Shown here piece after piece: positions 25,092-37,921 of a stretch of 64,000 nucleotides of DNA. The translations under genes were made by a program, and so were the position numbers. A model generated the notes under the pieces. That model saw nothing but the letters and a program-made list of their open reading frames with translations, ran no database searches and was not told the origin of the DNA. How positions within the stretch are numbered: position 1 is the stretch's first letter; the number at the start of each line of letters is the position of its first letter. Source of the DNA: Penicillium oxalicum (taxonomy: Eukaryota; Ascomycota; Eurotiomycetes; Eurotiales; Aspergillaceae); contig NC_064655.1 in NCBI RefSeq assembly GCF_001723175.1, positions 496,001 to 560,000 of the forward strand. The letters run 5' to 3'.

Positions 25092-27485
25092 ATGCCAAGG
25101 GAACCAAAGGACTTTTTTAAGCACCGTAAAAAGTTTGGTTCCTCCCCCGGAAATAAGCAGCCTGCGCTGCAAAGATCGGAAGATCCTCCAACGTCATCGC
25201 CTCTGTCAGATCTATTGATCACGACTGAACTGACAGTAGATGAAAATGGGCAGGACAGAGAAGAGCCGTCCGCCTCAGCGCCGCAAGATGAGCTCCAATT
25301 GAGTGCACCTGATCATGGCAAAGACAAAGATGAGACTACGCCAAATCAGAGCTTCATGAGCATCGAATCGGCCCTAACGGCTTCGTCGCAAAACGGACAT
25401 TCGACCGTATCGCGACGAAGAGCCAGAGATGGCACGGAAGTCGTCGATGACTCTGATGGCGACACCGACTCTTCTCTAGAACCCCCTGAGGTTCTACTCG
25501 GAACAATGAGTAAGCCTGCAAATAATGCGCCGAACAACTCACTTCGAGATTATCAGCCCGATCAGGCGTTGCTTGCTCAACTTGCGGCGCCTAAAAAGTA
25601 TAGAAACACCATCGACTCCCTAGTACACGATGCCGTGGACGATGATGAGATCGAAGCCAATGTGGCCAAAGTGAAGGCGAACTATGTGCAGCTCCATGCC
25701 AAGGGGCATAATGGGATTGGAGGCTCAAAAAAGGCACTGAACGAGAACATGCTGGCAACTGCGCTCAGAGGTGAATCCGACGAGAGCCCTAATATACAAC
25801 GCCTGATGGACGCAGTGCGAAGGACAGAGGCGCTGGAGCGGCATCGGGTATGGCGATTTTTCAATCAGGATCAAACAACTCCCGTCATGCCAGCTTTCCC
25901 AACCAATCTCTTTACCCCAGAATCACCTCTGGCTGCACTTAGAGGTTTGTCTATAGCTCAATACACAGTGCTTTGCGTGCTTTTACTGATTATAACTTAG
26001 ATTCTGACTCCAGAGCCAGGATTCTTCAGTCCGGTGTCGTAGAATACGCAGCGTCACTGCAGCACTTACCAGACGAGTTTTTCCTTTGGCTTTTTAAGGC
26101 CAGTATGTCTTACTTCAAGATTTGAATTTATGTTTTCAAAAGCGCTGCGCTCACAAGTTGCTCTTCATAGTCCCACTTGAGCCTCGCGAGGAGATGAGAC
26201 AGGCGTATTGCCGAATCCTAACGGTAAGATGCACGTTGGCCGCCTGACAACAAATGGCCGCTAACGTTCTAAAGCATGCACCAAAGGAGCGTATGGTGTT
26301 GCTGGCCCGGCAGGACGCCATAGATGGGCTTTTCCGGCAATTAGGGGCTAGACCGCGGGCGTTGATAACCAGTGATGAAGTCGTGGCCGACCCCTCGCAA
26401 AGTGAGTTTAATCGCTCAAACGAAGGTTGCTGCTGGGCTTCTCTAACCATGAAGCACAGCCTCGACAAGCAAGCCGACGAAAACTCAACGATCGGCTCTG
26501 ATCTCTATTTTAAGCTTGATTCGAGGGCTCGCCGCTTCGGAGCAGTGAGTTTTTATCTGCCATCTGTTTGTTCGATCTGATTTTAACATGGTCTTGCAAT
26601 AAGGGTTGACGAGAAAACTCGAGTACATACAGTGCTGATCTTGCTTCGTGTCTCTATTGATACATCTTTGACCTCTGATCCCGTTGTGCGTTCGGAATTA
26701 CAGGCGACATTAACTTCCCTCCTGGAATTTGGACCGAAAGAGAAGATCGTGAGTGATGCCCATCTCATTTGTGATCGATGGACAGGTTCTGACTTGGGTA
26801 GGAATACCAAATCTGTCGCCCAGTCTACGAGTGTGTGCGGGAGCCACAATTTCAAAGCCGGCTCTTGCAACACATCATTCCTACCTCGACATGGGTGTCC
26901 TTGCTTCGCTATCGAATGGCTGTGGCTTTCTTGCTTCAAGACTCGGGCCCGTTGAAAGAGCCTCCCGAATCAGTTCTTGACTTGCAAAGGATTACTGCGC
27001 TGCTAACTCGGGATGAACGATTTCAAGTCGGACGGCGCAAGAACGACCCGGATTACGATTATGGTGATTTGGTCGCATTGACCTCTCATCTCGAAGTTTG
27101 CGTCAACACGGCCCTTGCCGACTTGAAGTTCGCGGATGCCGATACCGAGTCCAAATTCAATGCTGCCATCGATCAGATGGCGGCTCGGATTAAAAAACTA
27201 TTCACTTCTATCGAGGACACGGGTGCGTCACACCTCCAACGCATGCTTGCAAAGCAGGCGCTGGAAACTCTCCACTATCGAATGATGTACTCGGTCCGTT
27301 CGAAGGCGCCGCCCAAACGAACCCTATTTCAAACTTTCCAGAGGGAGAGCAATCGCAACGTCAAAGACATGTTCCAAAGATTGAACAACGGACCCGCCAG
27401 TACAGATGGAGCCAGTGAAGCGCCTGGCACGGAAGGCCTGAACGGCGTGCCAATTCCAATCCGCGGGCACGACGCACCGTTGTAG
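25092..27485 (+). CDS. Conserved ascomycete protein, possibly Nse6/CANIN-like
   Basis: Seven exons are inferred: 25092-25944, 26001-26102, 26171-26223, 26275-26401, 26460-26544, 26604-26748 and 26802-27485. They give 682 aa with frame kept throughout. Introns are 51-68 nt with GT/AG ends, and one (26224-26274) has a clear CTAAC branch site. The start MPREPKDFFKHRKKFGSSP was chosen for its strong context (AATCACCATG); an in-frame ATG at 25047 would add 15 residues. The N-terminal 250 residues are acidic and Ser-rich. From about residue 280 on the protein is helical (SGVVEYAASLQHLPDEFFLW, RYRMAVAFLLQD), ending in a polar tail. It resembles a conserved fungal protein I recall without a firm name. 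The acidic disordered N-terminus plus helical repeat core suggests the Smc5-Smc6 partner Nse6/SLF2 (CANIN) group, which is only a guess. Confidence 0.82.
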
Positions 27486-27854
27486 CACGCGATGAGATCT
27501 CTCGCCTGGAAGGAGGGGTCTCATTCCATACACATGCACGATTGACGACTGTAATGGCATTGATGAATATTCAAGGAGCGACATCATCTGATTGGTTCCT
27601 CTTTCCTGTCCAATTTGAAAGGATCGCTCGTCGATTTGTTGATTTAATCAGGATCCGGTGGAGTAGCAGATGTCTACGGCTTCCCGTTGATTTCTTTTCA
27701 AAATAAAAGAATATAGCAGGAACAAATACACACTGTTCAAGACATACAACTAAGGACCCAGAACAGAGATGCTGGGGGGAAAACGGGCAACAAGAGAATA
27801 GAAGGTGCAAAGACGGGCAATGAGATTCGCGCGAAGCGGGGATTCGAAACAGAT
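27486..27854. other. Convergent 3' region
   Basis: This 369-bp stretch lies between the stop codons of two convergent genes (25092-27485 plus, 27855-28727 minus). It probably contains both 3' UTRs. No gene is seen. Confidence 0.5.
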
Positions 27855-28727
27855 CTAGTCATAGAAGCGGCGGTTGGCATTCTTTCCAAAAAGCGTCTCG
27901 CGCACAGCGGGTAGAGCATCAATCTCCAAAAGGCGCAGACGCTCTTCGAATGTGTTGTTAATCTCAATCTTGCCCTTGCCTCCAACAATCACCACACCGC
28001 CAGCGCTAGATAGAAAATGCTCGTTAGCGGTGTTCCCCATAGCCGGCGCTATCCGTCGCACCCAAACAGAATAGACTTACGAAGCTTCAGGCAATGGCTC
28101 GGACTCGTCGACAGTTGCAGTCACTTCCTTGCCGACATTCTTCTTGAACTCCTTCGCGGCTCCTTCGATGGCCTTCTTCACGGCATCGGTATCTTGCTTT
28201 CGCGCGCGAATTTCCACAGATTCCTCGTTCAAGTAGTAGAAGCCCTCCAGGATCAACCCCTCCAGCATCGTCTGGTACTTCTTCTTGTCGTTGGCAGCCA
28301 CGGTCGAGATCTTCTCACGGGCCTTCTCGAAGAGCTCGTCCAGAAGCTCCTGACGACCACCCAGCACACGCAGACGTGTTCGGTTAGAGAGAGTCGAGCG
28401 AGTAATCTGCTGGGACATGGCGGCCTGCTTGAACTTCTTCTCGTAGAGGGTGTCGATGGCGGCAGTCTCTTGGCGCACGAGCTTCGACTTCTCGATCGCG
28501 AACTCCTCATCGGCCTTCAGCTGGATCTCTCGGGCTTTCTCGAGAGCCTCCTGCCGGATGAACGCGGTCATCTTGCGGAGCTCACCCGCGACCTAAATGG
28601 ACCCAACCCCCATTGCCCTTGGTCAGTCGCCGGATCATCTGCGGGGACGGGTTGGATAGAGAAGCTGTCTTTGCGAGGAGGGGGTGTGGTCTACCTGATC
28701 GTCGGAGAGGGCATGGCTTTGTGACAT
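27855..28727 (-). CDS. vma4: V-type H+-ATPase subunit E
   Basis: Peripheral-stalk subunit E of the vacuolar proton pump (V1 sector), which pairs with subunit G to brace the ATPase head. Exons are 28727-28695 ([11 protein letters not shown]), 28592-28081 and 28005-27855, giving 231 aa, the usual family length. Splice borders are GTAGAC/ATTTAG and GTAAGT/TATCTAG. The long charged N-terminal helix ([20 protein letters not shown], then [16 protein letters not shown]) is the E-subunit coiled coil. The globular C-terminus carries [20 protein letters not shown] and ends [11 protein letters not shown]. The gene is divergent from the NIPA-like transporter with 429 bp between start codons, so they may share a promoter. 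An antisense 235-codon open frame over this gene is a shadow. Confidence 0.95.
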
Positions 28728-29156
28728 GTTGGGCGGAATATATAATCGGAGCAACAGACTCCAACACTGAGGGACTGGTGGAGGATGTGGCCGTGGTGGA
28801 CGAGGAACAGAATGTTGGAATGACGTGGGGATGTGGAAGGAGAGGTTGTGTCCAGCTAAGCTCGGAGCCGCTGCGCAGCTTCGCCTTGGCGGCTGCTCAT
28901 CCGCATCCAGTCCGCGCTCCTACACCTCCGCGTTCCTCCCTCTTCTCGACCCTTGGAATCACTCCCCTCGTTTCCCACGCCCTTTCGACTCCTTCAGAAC
29001 CTCGCAGTGCGGACTCACCGGATCTTCAACTGCGCTCTTGCTTCTCACATCATGGCACCCGTTTCTCGGTAGGGGGTCCAGCTTTCGGCGCTTCTCACGC
29101 ACTTTCATCGTTCCGCACGTCACCCATTTTCCGCAGCCGTCGCATCTCGGTCTATT
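28728..29156. promoter_or_regulatory. Shared intergenic region between divergent vma4 and NIPA-like genes
   Basis: The two start codons are 429 bp apart and point away from each other, so both promoters must lie here. I did not identify a specific factor site. Confidence 0.5.
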
Positions 29157-31036
29157 ATGGGAAATCTTGGAGACCTGTCGCCGCAAGGCAGTATTGCGGT
29201 GAGCACATGGATGCGACCTACTGTTGGAGCAAACGTTGCTGATGTGACTTGGCCAGGTCGGAGTGATTGTGGGGTTGGTGTCGACGAGTCTACAAGCCAT
29301 CGGACTGACGCTTCAGCGCAAGTCTCACCTTCTTGAGGACGAGAAACCGCTGTTCGAGGGTCGTCGACCGCCTTATAAGCGCCGTCGATGGCAACTAGGT
29401 ATGGGCATGTTTGTGGTCTCCAATATCGTTGGAAGCACCATCCAGATCACAACGCTACCTCTACCGGTGCTCTCCACGCTCCAAGCGGTCAGTCCTCGTC
29501 ATCGCAAGTACTCTCTCATGGGGTGCGGCTGACAACGTAATCTCTGATATTCTCCTGGAATAGTCTGGACTAGTCTTCAACACGATATTTGCGACTTTGA
29601 TCCTTGGAGAGCCGTTTACACGATATTCATTTGCCGGAACTGTCCTAGTATGTGCTGGTGCGGTGTTGATTGCGACCTTTGGCGCCATCAGTGAGCCGCC
29701 ACATACGCTGATTCAGCTGCTTGAACTTTTAATGCGCCGTCCGTTCCTTGTCTGGCTGGCCATGACCTTGGTCGTCGTCGGGTTGATTCTTGCATGTTCC
29801 AAAATGGTCAAGTACTGCATTCCTGGATCGAGGGTTAAACCCACAGCCCCGGGCTTGATAACGCCAAAGGTACAGCGACTCCAGGCACGGATAAAACTTT
29901 TTCGGGGAATGTGCTACGGCGCTGTCAGTGGTATACTTTCGGCCCATTCCTTACTGCTAGCCAAATCAGCTGTCGAGCTGCTGGTGCGGACAGTGATCGA
30001 CCGCGCGAACCAGTTCAATCGCTGGCAATCATGGGTCATTTTACTGGGCATGATCACTCTAGCTCTCACACAGCTTTTCTATCTACACCGAGGTCTGAAA
30101 CTTTGCAGTACGAGCGTGCTCTACCCCTTTGTGTTTTGCATATACAACATTGTCGCAATTCTGGATGGTCTGATCTACTTCAAACAAACCTCGCAACTGG
30201 TCGGGATTTACGCGGCTCTCGTTGCTTTGGGAACACTGATACTACTCAGTGGCGTCCTTTGCCTCTCGTGGCGCTTGGAGGAGGTTGACAGCACTACCGC
30301 AGTCACGAATGTGGGCGCCACGCAGACCGGAATCGGACCGGGCATGGCCGTGCTTGAAGAGCACGACGTTCTGTCTCCCGGACTGCTGAACGACCAAGAA
30401 TCACAACTCGGTGAGCGCGAGCCATTACTTCGCGGAGCCCCCCGTCCGCGACGGCTCTCGTCCGGCCGTCCTAGCCGAGAATCTAGTGTCCCGTTCATGC
30501 ATACTCTAGACGGACCCGACGCGGCCGACCTCAATGCGGCTTCAATCTGGGCCGAGCTCGATGACTCTGACGATGGATCTGCGAATCCCCACTGGCACTC
30601 ACCATATGAGCGGCCTCGAAGTGCCAGCAGTAGTGCAGCGCTGAATAGCTCGATCCGCGGTCTCACGCGGCACTCGACCATTGGCTCCACACCGCATCGT
30701 CATCGCTCGCGAGACGGGCGTCGTCCAGGCGCCTCGACGCACAGTGGACTCCGACGCTCATCCGCTCCAATGGCCACGTGGATGGGGACGCTACGACAAA
30801 GCAGGGGCTCCCCACCCCTACAGACGACCACCGGCTACGGTGCAATACCGGAGGGGGAATCCAGTCCGCAGTCTGGTGATGAGCAAGCCAGGCCGACACG
30901 AGGCTTCTCATATAATTTTTTCACAGGCCCAAAAAGGACACTCGTAGGCGTATGGCAGCAAACCCGTCAATATTTGTCTCCGTGGACTAGCCCGCAGGCG
31001 GGCAGTTCAGAACATACAACCCACACTCCAGCTTGA
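29157..31036 (+). CDS. NIPA-like magnesium transporter (DUF803 family)
   Basis: Multi-pass membrane protein of the NIPA/DUF803 family, which carries Mg2+ in animals; the fungal substrate is inferred from the family. Exons are 29157-29198 (MGNLGDLSPQGSIA), 29257-29487 and 29564-31036, giving 581 aa. Introns are 58 and 76 nt (GTGAGC/TGGCCAG, GTCAGT/GGAATAG). Hydrophobic segments include VGVIVGLVSTSLQAIGLTL, the FVVSNIVGSTIQIT region, SGLVFNTIFATLILGEPFT, FAGTVLVCAGAVLIATFGAI and several more up to about residue 330. The Ser/Arg/His-rich tail of about 250 residues is cytosolic-looking and disordered; such tails are variable in fungal members. The first exon has few alternatives: ATG 29157 is directly in frame with the conserved first helix across the first intron. 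Confidence 0.88.
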
Positions 31037-33349
31037 GACAAAGACAATTCCAGAGAATTCTCGTTCACCGATGTGTTTCCTCGATTCGACCCACAGAGCA
31101 CTCGGGCCAGAGATACCAGTCATGGGTATTGGGGGGAGGCGACCGACGCGCCACTCTCTCTATAGTTGCTCGTGTGTTGATTGTCTTCTTTGCATGTACA
31201 TATCAACCTGCTCTTCTCCCTTTTCTTTTCCTTGTTTTTTTTCCTTTGCTCGTCAGCCCCGAATATTATACCCATCATTTCTTTCTCCCTCGGTCATCTA
31301 TACTGAGCTTTTGGACGCTGACTTTTATCTGCAACACTGTTTCATCGGCCATGGTGATTCAACCGAGTATAAGTCATGGGCTGGGTATATTGACAGCAGA
31401 CTCCATTCGGTCACTTCCAGCGTTACCTACGTGTATACATCAGCTGGGTAAGAAGGTCCTGGTAGCTCGCAGGTCATATTGATACCCGGCCGAGCGTGAA
31501 GATCGAAGAGATTTTCGCACATGGGGGTCCCAGATCAGATCGACTATCGACCTTGTTATCCGTTTCGAACCGCCAGAGGTAATTTCAGTTTCCAGCTAGG
31601 TTCTTATGTGCTGTGCACATTCTAGATCACTTGTACCGTCAGGGTGGTACCTATCAGTTGGGGGAAAAGACGTTTCGAATAAGCCGCACCTGGAACTCAA
31701 TAAACCAAGTCAAGAACTAAAACTGCAAGAATCAAAGAGGAATGGAAGCAATGAAATTTTCCAAGAAATCGACAACTCTCAAGTGTCCTATATTGGAAGC
31801 AACCTACTCTAAGATATGAGAATAATGGATGTTAAATGGGCATCTACTAATTCGTTGGGGTTTCCTCTTGTCATAGTTCCAATTGGTACCATAGATACCC
31901 AGCGGACGACAACCTGATGTCCCGGGTTCATATGTTCATCGTGCTTTTGAGGGCTTAGTTTCCAGATGAACGGAGTGCTTGAGCCCGGTTAGTGCCCAAC
32001 CCACAAAATCAAACAAAATTGTGCTGCTTTTGTTGATTACACAATTCAATTTTGGAACCTCTTCTTGGTATAAAGTACAAGTTCCACCCCGAGTCCTCAA
32101 CAGCAGCCACCCGCAGAACTTCCGCGGCAGAAACATCCCCGTCCCGCTAACAACAAGCACCAACGGAACGCGACGCGTCCAAGACAAAAAAGCCTGGGCT
32201 GTTCGAGCAAACACCTTGCATAGAGTTCGGATGATGGAATCGATCTGTACTGGAAATATCATATGAATAGAATTCCATTCCCCCGGACATCAAAAAGAAG
32301 TACTGCATAATACCATCTGCTCTATTTGGCTTCGATCCTTATTACGCATGACTGTGTGAGTGATATTCACGATGGCGACCTAGGGCTAGGGCTGCGAGAT
32401 CATCTTCGCACAGCTATGCAGAGACGTGCCAGGTCCCAGTTAGGTAATCCCCCAGAAAGAGAAAGACCCTCCAGCGCGATGAATTGGCGTACTCGCTGGA
32501 TGGACTCGGCATGGCAAGGCGAGGGCAGCCAAGGCCACCAACATGTGGTGAGGTTAAACACATGGACAATGTTCAACTCGGAGTAATTCACATGTGGAGG
32601 CAAAAGTGCAAAGAGGAAAGAAAAAAAAAAGGCTCATAAAATGAAATCACTTCGATAGAAGTCAATAATCATCAGGTAGAATTCACAGCAAAAGTGACGA
32701 CACAATAAAAGCTACAAAAGGGGTGAGTGGTTCCACATCACCAACGATTCCGTGCACCAACAAACACCAGGAGCCCCTCGCCAAGATGGGTCTAGGGAGA
32801 GGGGAGTAAGAGAGATTCGCATAAAACAAAAGGGGGACCGAATGAAGCCAATTCGGGAGCCAGTCTCTCTTCCACCTCCACCGCAGCCTGTCCTATTCGG
32901 AATTTTCCAACCCAGAAAGAAGAAAAAAAAGGCAGATATGTGAGGAGGGATTCATGGTGCAGCATACTGCTTATCACGATACCATGGGGAAGCCAGTAAA
33001 ACAAAGATTGTGAGATTTAGGCAGCAGACCAAGAACGCATAGGTATCCAGCAATAAGAGTCAAGAACCGTAACGACGTTAGACAATCTGCAACTAACAGA
33101 ATCAAGCGTGGTGACAACGATAGAAGCAAAGATTTTGTTTCCATGGTGGGTAGGTCGAGGCGAGCCAAGAAGAGAGAGAGGTAGGGAGAGAGCCTGGGAA
33201 GCAAAGAAAGGATGATGGACCAGCGCGGATGGACGGGTATCAAATGAACGCGAAAGAGTTCGCGGGCGCAGAGGAGATGGAAAACAGAAGCGTGAAGGTA
33301 GCACTGAGCCCCTGTCCGCAATGGCGCGTACATCGAGAGAAAGAGCAGT
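31037..33349. other. Gene-poor convergent region
   Basis: This lies between the NIPA-like stop codon and the mcm1 stop codon. Only short open frames without motifs are present. It contains a T/C-rich stretch at about 31200-31300 and an A-rich stretch at 32621-32630. Both 3' UTRs are probably here. Confidence 0.45.
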
Positions 33350-34302
33350 TTACGCCGTGGGTTGATGCTGGGGGGGCATACGGTTGCCCACGGGCATGCC
33401 AGGGTATTGACCCGTAGCCTGCTGTTGCTGCTGAAGGTTTTGGTAGTAGGCCATCTGCTGCTGCTGCTCGTTCGTCATGTAGCCGGGGTGCATGCCAGGG
33501 CGAGGCATGTTTTGTTGCGGCGCATTTACGTTGTGGCCAACATCCTCGGGTGTCTCCGCGGGGACATCGGGGGCGTCGACGCCATTTTCATTGGTAGTGG
33601 GATCAGGAGCATTCAGACATGCCTATTTGAGGAAGTGACACGAGGTCAGCACATTGCCCAGTGTCAATCTCGGAGCGCCGCGGGGAAAATGAGCCATACC
33701 TGGATGAGGTTCTTGCCTTCAGGCTTGGTGACGAGGGGCTGCAGCTTAGGGGTGGTGAAAGTATAGACGAGACCAGTCTCCGAAACAACAAGCAGGAGAA
33801 CCTGAGTTCCGGTGAGAACGGACAACTCATAGGCCTAAAGTCCAAGCAAATGATCAAGTTAGCATGCGGATCTCATTGAACCTCGGGTCGCGACGGGATT
33901 ATTGTGGATTTATGGTGATTTTGACAAATTGATGCGACCGAGTCAAATTGTGACTTGCAGGACGTAATTGATATTCTCATTATGTTATCGGGATGAGGTG
34001 GACAGATGAAAAGGGAAACAGGCATCGGGGGGTTGGGTCGTGACGACGGGGGCAGCGCGTACCTTCTTCATAATACCAGCCTTGCGCTTGGAAAAGGTAA
34101 TGTGACGACGCGACTTATCCTGGATGAACTTGATCTCGATCTTACGACGCTCCCGTCCAGGCTTGTCGTCATCATCATCGTCGTCTTCGGCACTCATGCG
34201 GTTGCGCTTGGTCCCACGGGCATCGGTGCCGTTGCCCGGCTGCTGCAGGTCATCGTGCTGGTTGGGCGAGAGTTTCTCGTCGACGGGGGCCATGTCGGCC
34301 AT
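33350..34302 (-). CDS. mcm1: MADS-box transcription factor, MCM1 type
   Basis: SRF-type MADS-box DNA-binding regulator (Mcm1/McmA), a dimeric factor that recruits partners for cell-cycle, mating and development genes. Exons are 34302-34063, 33834-33700 and 33622-33350 (215 aa). Introns are 228 and 77 nt (GTACGC/CTTTAG, GTATGG/AAATAG). The N-terminus is acidic with a run of seven Asp. The MADS box starts about residue 50 (GRERRKIEIKFIQDKSRRHI) and crosses the first intron right after GIMKK to AYELSVLTGTQVLLLVVSET. The SAM-like extension VYTFTTPKLQPLVTKPEGK follows. The C-terminus is Pro/Gln/Met-rich with polyQ (NEQQQQMAYYQNLQQQQQA). The first intron interrupts the MADS box at the usual place for fungal orthologues. 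Upstream DNA has a G11 run at 34498-34508. Confidence 0.95.
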
Positions 34303-35488
34303 GATGGCTAGATGAGGAAATGAAGGAGGGAAAGAGATATAAGGGAAGGGAGACGGAAGGGCCCGCGGGACTTCACAGGCAGTTGAGAGAGACAAAAGTT
34401 GAGACGAAACGAAGTTGACCCAAAGGGGAAGGGAATCAAGAAATACCCAATCGAGTAACGCGTTTTGAGATCGCAGGGTTGGAGAAAGAAAAGGGAAGGG
34501 GGGGGGGGAAGGTCGAAGAAGGCAAAGTGCGAGGACGAAGGGGCAGGCGGTCAGTCACGTGTGGAGTGTGGCATGTACCGTGTATTACCAATGTGGGGGC
34601 TTCGAGTCTGCTTGATTCAGCTGTGGGCTACATGGGTCTACGGCCAAGGTGTGGAGGAAATGCAGCAATTTACGGGCGAAACTGCAGTACTCCTCAAGTA
34701 CATCTTCGCTCCCGAGTGATTTTGCCATGTAAGATACATGTATTGATTTGCCCCCTCTCGATATACTTGTACATGATTGGCTCTCGGTGCAGGAGCACTC
34801 CTTCAGCGCGCTGAGCTGCCCGCCCCACGACCTCCGCTTGCATCCATTTCAAGGCAAGCGTAAACCCAAAGATGCTGGTCTGGACTGGTGCTGATCATTT
34901 AGTCGAGGACTCGATAGCGTCGATACTTTGAGGCAGCTTTGACACGACGCTTGCCAGTTGGCTTCTATTCAAGTTTAAAAGAAAAAAAAGGTGGCCTAGA
35001 CCATATATTACCCTTGGCCAATCAATGGAGGGCTGACTGACACTCATGAGGGAAAAAAGAATGAGGGCTGTTGTGGCAATGTCAATGACACGATCCTGAA
35101 TAGCAAAGTGGAGAGGGTATGTACAGATGAGTTCAGCGATAAGCAAGTACAGAAGAACGTGAGACTTGTGAGGTCACGCCGTCACGAGGGGGGCTCCGCG
35201 AGCCCCCAAATTACTGTAAGTTACTGAGCTCGTACAGAAGAGCTACACCAGTGCAGCGGAATTCCTTGTACTCTAGCGAATCAACGTGATCAATACTCGG
35301 GTAGTACAAATTCAATACATGAACAGTTCACGACACGATCATGCTGTAAAGAACAAATGCTATTTACACACGCCATACAATCGGAGAGTGTCAAGAATAC
35401 TATGACCCCAAAGTGTCTTATTGAGGTCGAAGTTGAAGACTATGATATCTGCGACCTCGACAGGAACTTCAACTCAAAGGTCCGCAAG

Positions 35489-35521
<33 letters not shown>
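35489..35521 (+). repeat. Poly-A tract, 33 A
   Basis: An uninterrupted run of 33 A, followed by GG and another A6. It could be a slippage tract or the scar of a poly-A-tailed retrocopy, but no coding retrocopy is visible upstream. Confidence 0.75.
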
Positions 35522-35523
<2 letters not shown>

Positions 35524-35580
35524 AAAAAAGCTACAACCAGGCAAGAGTAATCCGTCATTTCTCGATCACAGGCAATAGAC

Positions 35581-35612
35581 ATTGGCCATATTGAGAATTG
35601 GCCATATTGAGA
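35581..35612. repeat. 16-bp perfect direct tandem duplication
   Basis: The unit ATTGGCCATATTGAGA occurs twice head to tail and is followed by AT of a would-be third copy. Confidence 0.85.
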
Positions 35613-37921
35613 ATGCAGTAGCAGCGGATACAGTACTTTACGTGCAGTATCACTGTCGAGCGCTGAAAACAAGCTCGCTCGTCCTCGTGTGTTTATGAGC
35701 GTTGTTCTCTGCCCCCATCCAACCTCCAAAATTGAATCACTTAAACTAGGTCCTCGTCTACATTGTGCGTTCCTCACGGACTTACAAGAGAATTGCACTG
35801 CATCATCTGCACCTTCCTGCTCTACCGGGGTTGTGCCAAATCAAAGTGAAGCATGCTTATTTTGGCCATGCATGTTTGCCTCTTCCGTTCGCCGCCGCGT
35901 CCGCAGTATTCGTTTCAAACGTCTCCTGTTCAACAGGTTCGAAGTACAGTACACATCTCACCTTTACTTTAGCGCCGCTGATTCATACACAACTACTGAT
36001 ATATTCAATGATTACTAGAAAGCGGGCAGTGACCTACTAAATGTTTGTTCATAGTCACATTTTGTATAGTATGCAATGTACACTTGGTCTGTCCACTTCT
36101 GGTACTATGCACGTGCACCCTCAAATCGAATTTCAGCGGAGTCTTTTCCCCACGAATGCTGCACAAGCCGATGACCTCCCTGATTCTCTGATCATCCTAC
36201 ATTCCACATGCCCCTGCTACGTGTCCGCTCACGGCCTCCAAACTGCTCACCTTTTCCACAGAACACCGTTGATGCACAGGTCAATTGGACTCGCAGTCCT
36301 CCCACTTCCAGTCTCGACTCCACGGGTCCACTAAGAGCCTATCGATCGGGGTCCAAATCGCTCAGGACGGATCGGGAAAACCAGATATATCCAAATGACC
36401 CGAGCAATTTTGTCTGAAAATAGAATTCAGAATCGCTCAATGGTGGAAGGCAGATCCAGATCTTAACGTTGGACGCGCGATTGCTTTTGCCAGAAGCCAC
36501 CGCGATCCTATGGATAAGGGTCCTACATAGATCAGATCAATGGTGTAGTGTGGGGCAGCGAACGGGCACCCCCATCACTAATATCATCACTAGTTGGTCT
36601 TAGGTAGTTATGGATACACATACTCTTTATCCACATTAACCTACGCTCTGGTTTCTAGCCGATGGACGTATCTATACCGACTCCCACCTTTAATCTTTCT
36701 GCATGACTAGAGGTACCTGTCAGAACTGTCGAAGGCGCTAACAGATAAGCTGCTAACAAGTACAGGTAGTACGTACAATTGAGACTCCAGCTTGGAGGTA
36801 CCAACTACAACGGCGATGGCGAACCGGGGTCGACTCGATACTACGTTTGGAATCTCTTGCTGAATATGTTCCCGTACATGCTCTCACATCATCTCTACGG
36901 TCAATATGGGATGCAACAAAGACTGAAATAACGGATAGTTTCGAAACCTCCCATACAATCACCTAATAAAACGAGATCGAGGACAGAAAGATGGGGAAAA
37001 ATAGATCATTTTCTTTTCGTGAAGACAATTCGTCGCTAATCGCCAACGGAGACCCAAGCACGGTCTCCGGTTCTCAAGTCTATTTTTACAAAAGCAATGC
37101 ATCAGCGCAGGGACAAAAAGACAAAGGTCTCTTGCCCCCGCCGCTATCGGACCACGGCACCCTCCACACCTGAGATCATGAAATAAAGCCAGTAGAGCAA
37201 AGTTGGAAAGGAAAAAAGAAAGAAGGGAAAACACAGCTGACCCAACAGGCCCTGGTAGGAGAAAGGGAATCAAGGATAGAAAGGAAAAGGGAGAAATAAA
37301 ACACACTAAGTCAGAAACCCAAAGACTCGGACGCCCGTATTGCTCAGCTGTGGCACAAAAACGTAGCAAATGCCAAGAGGTACAACCAAGTTTCTCTCAT
37401 GAGGCACGATAGCAGGATATAGAGAGGAGTACACGGGGGGATAACCCAAATAATGTACCAAACTCCACAGACTCAAAACGCCAGGATCCTGGGTCAAGAC
37501 GGCCCCAACATGCGAAAAGCTCTCCAATCTTGATGGGCAGAAATCCCCACGGGATTCATACGAGTCAATGAGATAGTCCAACTTAAACTGTCGCTTGCAA
37601 GTTGACGGGATCGGACACTAATCACCACTCGGGGGGGCAAAGATAGAAAATGTGAAGAGACGTAAAAAGACCCGGCAGAGTGACGGAGAAAGTGGCGAAG
37701 GAAACCCCAGGGGAGAAAAGTCGGATTATGTGCAGTGGGATGAAAACACACGGCCGGAGAAAGGCGGAAGGAAGAGGATGTGAAGGGGCGAGGTAGCGTA
37801 GTCAGGAGTGGGCGAACGGCAACTCCTCAAGGGCCAGCCTTGTCATCACTTGCAACTTCGTCTCCGAGAGCAACCATCGTCTTCCCTGAATCCTTCCAAC
37901 GTCGAGATGGAATAAACAAAA

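Larger units (their letters stand above)
34303..37921. other. 3.6-kb gene-poor region
   Basis: Nothing coding is supported on either strand. Seen here: a G11 run (34498-34508) in the mcm1 upstream region, an A33 run (35489-35521), and a 16-bp perfect tandem duplication (35581-35612). The last part is the 3' flank of the glycosyltransferase gene. Confidence 0.5.

Noticed and set aside
28017..28724. 235-codon plus-strand open frame
   Set aside because: Antisense to vma4; Leu/Gly-rich text expected from the complement of a helical coiled-coil gene.
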